64,000 nt of DNA from NCBI RefSeq assembly GCF_036588685.1, contig NC_086378.1, forward strand, positions 35,193,578 to 35,257,577. Direction: 5' to 3'. A program made the translations under genes and the position numbers. Shown here one piece after another: positions 57,450-64,000 of this stretch. Below the pieces are notes generated by a model. It searched no databases and had not been told where the DNA came from. It saw only the letters and a program-made list of their open reading frames with translations. Numbering within the stretch: the first letter of the stretch is position 1; each line of letters begins with the position of its first letter. Source of the stretch: Mytilus trossulus (Eukaryota; Mollusca; Bivalvia; Mytilida; Mytilidae).

Positions 57450-57632
57450 AGTTTTCTTATTTGAATTGTGTCACATTTATCAATTTTGGGGCATTTTATA
57501 TACAAATAAACGGTATGTCTTTTTTCTCATTGATTAAGGTCGTCCAGTGACGTATAATTGCATAAATCCACTTTTGAACTCTGGTGATTTGGAAAGTTGT
57601 CTCATTGATTATCATACCACATCTCCTTATTT
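57450..57632 (-). repeat. Abundant dispersed repeat, minus orientation
   Basis: Ortholog of the 32022-32225 copy by flanking sequence. Confidence 0.6.
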
Positions 57633-58373
57633 TAGTATAGTTGGTAGAATAATGTGCTTTGAACATGTATGTCCCTGATATCGAATTTATTTATCCATAC
57701 CAGTTTCAACATTATAAACCATACCTGCATTTTACCCATATAATAATGTTAGCCTTGATGACTATGGTTGTAACCAATATGGATCATCTGGAAAAAAATA
57801 AACAAAAAATCTCCAACGGACTTGGCTCAAAATTTATTTTATTTGTTGTGGGGATGTATGAGTACATCCGGTCAGTGTTTTGTTAGAAATAATTCTGCAT
57901 TGTATCGAGGTGATGAGTTAAGCCCTTTCCAACAGATTTTTTAAATTTGATATTGTGTTTTATTGTAATACCATTGTCCAAGATTAGTAGCAGGAGTGGC
58001 GCCTTCCTACTATTGTACCCCGCCCCACTCTGTATGTTCCTGTACCAAGTTTAAAGCCTGTTGTCCTTTGTTGCTGTATACCACATTTTTCGTTTTCTAT
58101 CAATATTCTTACAAAAATTAGGTCTCTAGTTTTCTCGTTTAAACTGTTTTACATTTGTCTTTTCGGGCCTTGTATAGCTTGACTATGTATGCGGTATGGC
58201 TTTTTTCATTCTTTATATAGCAGTTTTAGAAGAGTAGTTTTTGTTTATTTGCATTTGTTAAAAGTTATCGGTTTTTTACGGCCTCAAAGTGATGAATAAC
58301 TCACAAAGTCATTTGGACCAGGGGAGTTAACAAGATGACGAAAAAACACATGTGTTTGATATGTTTGTATTTC

Positions 58374-58379
58374 TTTATT
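58374..58379 (-). promoter_or_regulatory. Poly(A) signal AATAAA of gene 3
   Basis: AATAAA on the minus strand, 15 bases after the gene 3 stop and homologous to the gene 1 and gene 2 signals. Confidence 0.65.
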
Positions 58380-58393
58380 TCATAATTCGTGCA

Positions 58394-61300
58394 TTAACCT
58401 CTAGATATCCTATATCCAGAGTAACCATGTGGACTAGGTTTACCATACCGCTGAAGTCTGTTATACCTGTAACTTCCGGTTGAGGTTTGTACTCTGCAGT
58501 TTCTTCCACTATCAAATGGCTCAGAATTTGGACAACACACTTGTTTGTTGTTACGTTTTGAGCATATCGACGGTAAATTGCAACCAATTGGTCGAGATCT
58601 ATCACGCATCAACGGTTGATCTACAAGTATTAAAAAATCACACTGTTATCAAGAGGTGATAGCCTTATTGTAATATGTATACAAATGGTATTTTTCATTA
58701 TAATATGGTGGATGCTTTATAAAAATTTGAGTGAGCAAATTAATTTTTGCTTAGTAGAATACAGAGTATACCGAGGTTATTGAAAGTCAAGATATAATAT
58801 AGACACAATGTGAGTTCATAAGTACCTATCAATTCAAATTAAATGGTGAGGAGAGGGTCCATAGGGTAAGCAGCTCTTGCTTTGCATGCATTATGAGCAT
58901 CAATTTATTCAACCTTATTAAAATTGACCCAATGTCGCTCTCAATTGAATGCAATTTGTTGACACAAAACGGGACACTTGTCTTTCAATGACGGTGGTAT
59001 GTTGACTTATGTATGTATTGATTTGAGATCATGTATTTTGACGGGTGCTTTTTACTTACTAATATAATAGTCAAATGATATTTCTTATATATTTAATCTG
59101 TTTTGTTCAATCTACAAAGTCCAAACTGGCAACATGCTACACATGGATCTCTCAGAACGTGTGTGCAAGTTTTCTTAACGTGTAGGCAGCATCAAACTGC
59201 TGTAGATAACTTTAGACTTCCAAATTCCGACCATGAAGTGGTTGCGCGTTTATGTATATTTCTGCTATATAAAGCATAACGAAGCAATTTGAAACCTACA
59301 AACAGTTCTTTGTCCATCTGCCAAAGCATAACGAAGCAAATTGAAACATACACACATTTTTTTTGTCGATTCGTACACAACAACGAATTATTGACCTTTA
59401 TTCGAAAGAGTCTGTTGGTATTTAAATATGAAGAAAGTGTTGCGTTCGTCAACTAGCAATGCTTCACTGCGTCGAATTGTACGCTTGCTATAACTTTCCT
59501 ATAAAAATCCGAAGATAAATGGAGCAAATACAAGTTAAATAGGTTTTTTTTTTTTATTTAGTTTACTCTAATTACTAATTTAACTATGAAAATAGTATAC
59601 TCACTTCGAGCTGTAAAGTTAAAATGAATCATTCAATTAAAATGTTAAATGCATTCATACCTAAAGTAAAACATATTACACTTATGCTCAATATAAAGAC
59701 GTTAAGCACTAAAAATTTTGCTGTGAATGTTTAGGTTTTTTTTTTGGAACATTTCAAATACTTTTCATATAAAATCTCGTGTCTATCTGCTAGTAAGTAA
59801 TAGCATCTCCTTCGCAGTATTATTTCTGTTGTGAATGAGGGATATTCGACGCAGACAATGACAAGAACTTTTAAATAAACTATGGTGTTAACAGTTATTT
59901 GGATAGAAACGATAACTCATATAAGAAGTAGGGCATTAATATAGCACTGAAGTGTTTTGTAATTGTGATAAAATGAAAAAAAAAATGATACTTGAAATTA
60001 ATTTTAAATGTTTCAAAAATATTAATATCTTTATGAGGTAAGATTCTTATACAACTTATCTGTAATCATTGTAAATAGGTTTTTCATAGTAAGCAGTAGA
60101 GCAATATCAATAATTTTTACCTGAAAAATAACCTGGTCCTGAAAATTTTGAACCATCACACATCTCACAAAATGGTAACAGAGTCTCGCTTCCTGTAAAA
60201 TCAAAGTTTCTATTTGATAAATTAACTTATGGCTTTATATGTGCACAATGTTAGTCTGCTTATTCATATGCTTTGCTGTCCTCTTTAATATAATATATCT
60301 GGATATTTTGATGTTGTCCCACCTTGCCAAAATACACTAAAAAAAATTGTTTATGCCAGACGCGCGTATCATTTAGAAAAGACTCTAGAAAACAATTATA
60401 AAACAAAACAAACAGTGGAACCATAAGCAACAGTAGTCTACCTATGTCCAAATCATATGTAGACAAATATAGATAATAAACAAAAACCGAGAGAATTGAA
60501 AAGGAGCGAGACTATTTGCGTCGATAAACGGGTAAACGTGTCCAAAGAAATAGTTATAACGTATAGAGTTAAGATAAACAACAACTATTATTTGTTTCCT
60601 CTATCTATACAACTTGTCTCTGATAAATAATTATATTACATAAGTTTATAAAGTGCCATACAAATTGTAATGCTGTCACAATAAGCATCTTATATAGCTT
60701 ATACATTTCTATTCCCGTAAATTGAACGCATAGGCTTTTAAAAACAAATTGTGACCGACATAATACCGTATCTTATAACTATACATGGTGTTTGTTCGTA
60801 TCAAAATATCTAAGATTTCCGATTTCTTCATTGATAAGATGGATAAAGATATTTTTAAAGGGATAAGAAATAATGTATCGAACGAACGCATTACAGTAAG
60901 AGATCTTGTGCGCCTTATTCTGAGTGTTGTGAACGTTTAATAACACGACAATACTTATTTGTGTTACTACAACGTCGTTCCCGGTAAAATTGACAGTTGC
61001 CGATTTACCGTTACGAAATTCCGCCAACATGTGGCGTTCGAATAATATCTTTGTTTTCTAGCTTGTTATTAATTTTACATTTCTTTAGTTACTTGTATTT
61101 ACATACTCTATATTGTTGAATCGGTGTCGAGACTTATGACACCGTGATTTCGTTCTTTTTAATCCAATATTGATGTACGTTCTAACAGTGATTTACATGA
61201 TTAACCTTGAACTGTAACGATATAATTTTGTGCACGCAATGTTATTGTGTGATTCGGTTTATAAAAAGGGGTTTTCCCGTTAAAAACAGGATAATGATTA

Positions 61301-62628
61301 AATTTGAACTGATCGTGACAAAATCCAATAGGTAAATAATGCATGCTCAAAAATACATACAACCGTCAAATATATTGCACTTTTTATTCTTTGTATTCAT
61401 TGTTAGTAATAATAATACCCTAAATAGTAGTTTAGTTATTTTTCAATTTAGAAAACCTGAGACTATTGAATATCTAGAGACTAAATATATTGCTTAAATA
61501 AAGATTGCCAACAATCTTTACACTATGCATGTATCATTCGCCTCTCGAATCCAATCAGTCACGAGCTCAATCATTAAAGTCATATGACATCTCAAATTAA
61601 AAAAAAAATGATGCATATGTTTTTATAACTGAATGGGTAGTTTTCATTATAAAACTTTTGTACATGTACTTTGTTCTGAAGAAAAATCTTTGATTTGTCC
61701 ACATTCAGATAAAGTTTACCTTTTTTTAATTGATTGCTTCCAGGAAGCAATTCGCCGACATATTTTCCGTATTCAAAGTGGCCCGTCTCGTGAAAATCCG
61801 GTAATTGCAATACGCAAGGATCTCTCATTGAAATAAACTATTATCTGATTGTACATGCTATACACGTGCTCAATATACATGTTTCTTTGTTAATAGTTTC
61901 CTATAAGGTGACGATCGGTAAACTTCGGCATCAAAACACGACAAATAATTAGCCACCATATTTTCACATCATAACAGACAGAGAGAAAAAAAAATTGACG
62001 ATAATATATGATATGTTTGCGTAAAAAATGATAAAATCGTGCACATAAGACTAAGTTTATTATAGCTCTTCATCTTTTATTTAAGATTTGGATTTCAAAT
62101 ATTTTGGCCACGAGCATCACTGAAGAGACATGTTTTGTCGAAATGCGCATCTGGTGCAACAAAATTGGTACCGTTGATTTTATTATGATAAATACATGCA
62201 TTGATTTAAGATTGAAGAAACATTATTTTTCACCAGTCCAAACTTGATTCATATGAATTAAACAAATATTTTTTTTTTACTAAATTAGAATGGTTTAGAA
62301 AACTACTAGTATCAACAAAAAATTGACAACTCTGAAAGCATATAATAAATGTACTTGTTTAAGTAACGAGACATATATTCAATGAAATATTATATGCTAT
62401 TTAGAAGTGCACAAGAAGAACTTTTTATTATTAGAATCTCATATTTTATTTGTAGCCAATAACCATCTGCGAAAGTTAGCACTCTGATAATAATTCGGTA
62501 ACTAAATCACCACTACCTTTCAATAGTATGTTGTATGATAGAAATAAACTTTACCTGCGCTGAAGTATTCGACCCAGTCTGTATCAGTAAGGGCCATAAA
62601 CTTGAAACAAAAATACAGTCCAAATTCT
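58394..62628 (-). CDS. Gene 3: paralogous cysteine-rich protein, 3' exons only (5' end beyond the window)
   Basis: Exon 3 (62628-62555, REFGLYFCFKFMALTDTDWVE), exon 4 (60192-60121, SETLLPFCEMCDGSKFSGP) and exon 5 (58620-58394, RPIGCNLPSICSKRNNKQ followed by CCPNSEPFDSGRNC) are present with canonical splice sites and phases identical to genes 1 and 2. Exons 1 and 2 are not seen in the remaining 1.4 kb, so they should lie to the right of 64000. It is closest to gene 2: introns 3 and 4 and the 3' flank align by eye. Exon 5 has one extra Cys (VCCPNS instead of VRCPNS), giving an odd number in that exon. The C-terminal tail is longer than in gene 2 (GYSGYRISRG). A micro-exon identical to that of gene 2 lies at 59605-59610. 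Confidence 0.8.
59605..59610 (-). other. Candidate 6-nt micro-exon of gene 3 (CTCGAA)
   Basis: The minus strand reads AACTTTACAG, then CTCGAA, then GTGAGTATAC. The six bases equal those of gene 2 and the position between exons 4 and 5 is the same. Flanking intron sequence is also similar, so recent common ancestry explains part of the match with gene 2; gene 1 is the more distant witness. Confidence 0.63.
61633..61836. other. Unassigned ORFs on both strands in gene 3 intron 3
   Basis: The minus strand frame 61828-61592 reads DPCVLQLPDFHETGHFEYGK then YVGELLPGSNQLKKGKLYL, which has a protein-like composition. The plus strand over the same bases reads CFQEAIRRHIFRIQSGPSR. The insert is absent from gene 2 intron 3. 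I recognise neither; it may be a fragment of a mobile element. Confidence 0.2.
62114..62158 (+). ncRNA. Hammerhead-like motif, copy E (divergent subfamily)
   Basis: GCATCA, CTGAAGA, stem II GACA/TGTC around TGTTT, GAAAT, GCGCATC, TGGTGC. Stems I, II and III differ in sequence from copies C and D but still pair. The core has A for the U of CUGAUGA, so activity is doubtful. Confidence 0.5.
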
Positions 62629-62639
62629 CTATCAGAAAA

Positions 62640-63714
62640 AAAACCAAATTAGTTAAAGTCGTGTTCTACAGCTACATGTATTTTAACATAAACGAACATT
62701 TCAAAATGTTTGTGTGTCTGTAGATTTAGATCATACAACATTTGATCGCATTAATTGATGTTTATGCATTGGAGCACAATGATAAAAGATTTTTTTAAAT
62801 GACAATGGTCAATGAGCACAATTAGGACTAATGTCAAAATCAGATCACAAAAAAGATGTGTCTGTTTTACAGTGGTTGTTTTCAATTGTCATATTTCTTT
62901 TTTGTTTCTTATTAGTATAATTCAGTTTTATAAGAATTGATGACAAAATGGACTTAATTGTCTCTGTTTATGGTCCAAGTTGTGTCTTCAGATATATATT
63001 TTTTTTAAATCCAATATACCACCTAGATAATAGTGTACAACACCAGAAATTATACACAATTCAATAATATAGGACTGGCCTTTTTGTTTCTCATATTGAC
63101 GATACACCATGTGTCTTTAGACGGTTCGATTTATTTATTTCATATACGGTCCCACATGTCTTCTGGTTGAGTTTTTTTTTTCTTTCTCCAGCCTTACTGT
63201 GTTTCGTATAAAATTTTGTGAACAGTTCCGGTAAGAAATGATTAGTTGCAAGTAATATAAAAATGTGTAAAAGAGCGTCAGTATACTTGGGTTCTATGAT
63301 GTTTAACTCGCTATTTCATTCGTATGAGTAAATAGTATATATTTAACTTAATAAAATAATTAAGGTTACAGAAATTTATTTCATGATTGATTACCTTTTA
63401 AAAGATTTAAACTTCGTTTTTACAGAAGGTGTTATTTCTTTTTGCAAGATTTTTTAATTGAAACACAAATAAATTAACAACGGCTTTTCAATAGTTTTCG
63501 ATTGAGATAAAAATTAAATATAGAGTTTGTCAAAAATAAACAAATCTCGTTCAATATGACATACTATAAATGGCTTGTTCAGAGTTGCAGTTTTTACTTG
63601 TTTACATGTTTGAAGAGTTATAAGATAAAACTAAATAACAAGTTTTACATCGGCTATTGTCTTTTTGAAACGCTGACAGAAATGAACTATCAACAATTAC
63701 AAATAAAAAACGTT
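62640..63714. other. Gene 3 intron 2 (left part), no exon 2 found
   Basis: In genes 1 and 2, exon 2 lies 0.6-1.2 kb upstream of exon 3. I read this stretch on the minus strand for the SECIMR / GPFF coding and did not find it, so exon 2 lies beyond 64000 or is lost. Confidence 0.5.
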
Positions 63715-63985
63715 CTTTATGTGCCTGCCCAAAGTCAGGAGACTGTAGTTTAGTGGTAGTCGCTAGTTCGTGATTGTTATATCTATTTTTCATTTCATTA
63801 GTTTTCTGAATTGAATTTGTGCATGTTTTCCATGTTGGACCTTTTATAGGCGCCTATACAGTATAGGTTTTTCTTATTGTTGAATGCCGTACGGTTGCCT
63901 TTAATTGCTTACATCCAGTCCCCACGTGAACTATGGTGTATAGTGGTCTGCATTTGCAATCGTGCCACATCTATCTATATTTACA
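63715..63985 (-). repeat. Abundant dispersed repeat, minus orientation, long copy
   Basis: AAAGTCAGGAGACTGTAGTT, CATGTTGGACCTTTTATAGG, GCCGTACGGTTGCC and TTGCAATCGTGCCACATC: the reverse complement order of the unit at 2893 with its left extension. Confidence 0.65.
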
Positions 63986-64000
63986 GAGAAAGTAGACTGT

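Larger units (their letters stand above)
55880..58370. other. Gene 3 downstream flank, homologous to gene 2 flank
   Basis: Aligns with 30720-32960. Holds a PLE tail (56650-56800) not present at the equivalent position of the gene 2 flank, and abundant repeats at 57450-57632 and 58125-58215. No gene. Confidence 0.6.

Overview
The window is AT-rich, intron-rich eukaryotic DNA with almost no long open reading frames and a very dense, decayed repeat landscape. The repeats (hammerhead-bearing short elements, Penelope-like reverse transcriptases with an abundant 3' tail, a tRNA-primed LTR element, a 161-bp tandem core beside a GGGC microsatellite) are the mix I associate with bivalve molluscs, most likely a Mytilus-type mussel. 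The species assignment is inference, not a database result.

The host content is one gene family. Three paralogous genes for small secreted cysteine-rich proteins lie on the minus strand: gene 1 (coding span 7857-13208, 204 aa), gene 2 (33011-43941, 201 aa) and gene 3 (58394-62628, exons 1 and 2 beyond the right edge). All have the same exon plan: a signal-peptide exon, an exon with two Cys near its start and SEC(I)MR-GPFF near its end, a 74-nt exon, a 72-nt exon with FCE-CD, and a terminal exon with RPIGCNLPSIC...CPNSEP.D.GRNC. I worked out splice sites by hand. Every junction keeps frame and phase in all three copies. A 6-nt candidate micro-exon (CTCGAA or CTCTAA), with a good acceptor and a GTGAGT donor, lies between exons 4 and 5 of all three genes and is in frame. 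On the plus strand at 3504-5724 the terminal exon alone, with its poly(A) signal, is repeated four times in tandem without exons 1-4.

Layout: 1-3400, dispersed repeats; 3400-5750, terminal-exon array; 7831-13221, gene 1, with a possible small secreted-peptide ORF antisense in its fourth intron; 13.2-15.4 kb, gene 1 upstream flank; 15.77-18.35 kb, broken Penelope-like element with a hammerhead element inserted in its RT; 18.6-25.75 kb, tandem 2.2-kb repeat blocks; 25.79-30.23 kb, decayed inverted-repeat DNA transposon; 30.2-33.0 kb, gene 2 downstream flank; 33.0-44.0 kb, gene 2 with intronic insertions (foldback MITE plus tandem duplication, PLE fragment, 161-bp tandem repeat with GGGC tract, 1.38-kb TIR element); 44.6-51.1 kb, 0.5-0.6-kb repeat units interrupted by a LINE and an LTR retrotransposon with a gutted interior; 51.5 kb, hairpin; 52.6-58.4 kb, a second copy of the gene 2 flank; 58.4-64.0 kb, gene 3.

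Genes 2 and 3 and their 3' flanks are a segmental duplication. The transposons found in one copy and not the other give a relative order of events. The features of most biological interest are the shared micro-exon, the alternative terminal-exon array and the hammerhead motifs with compensatory stem changes.
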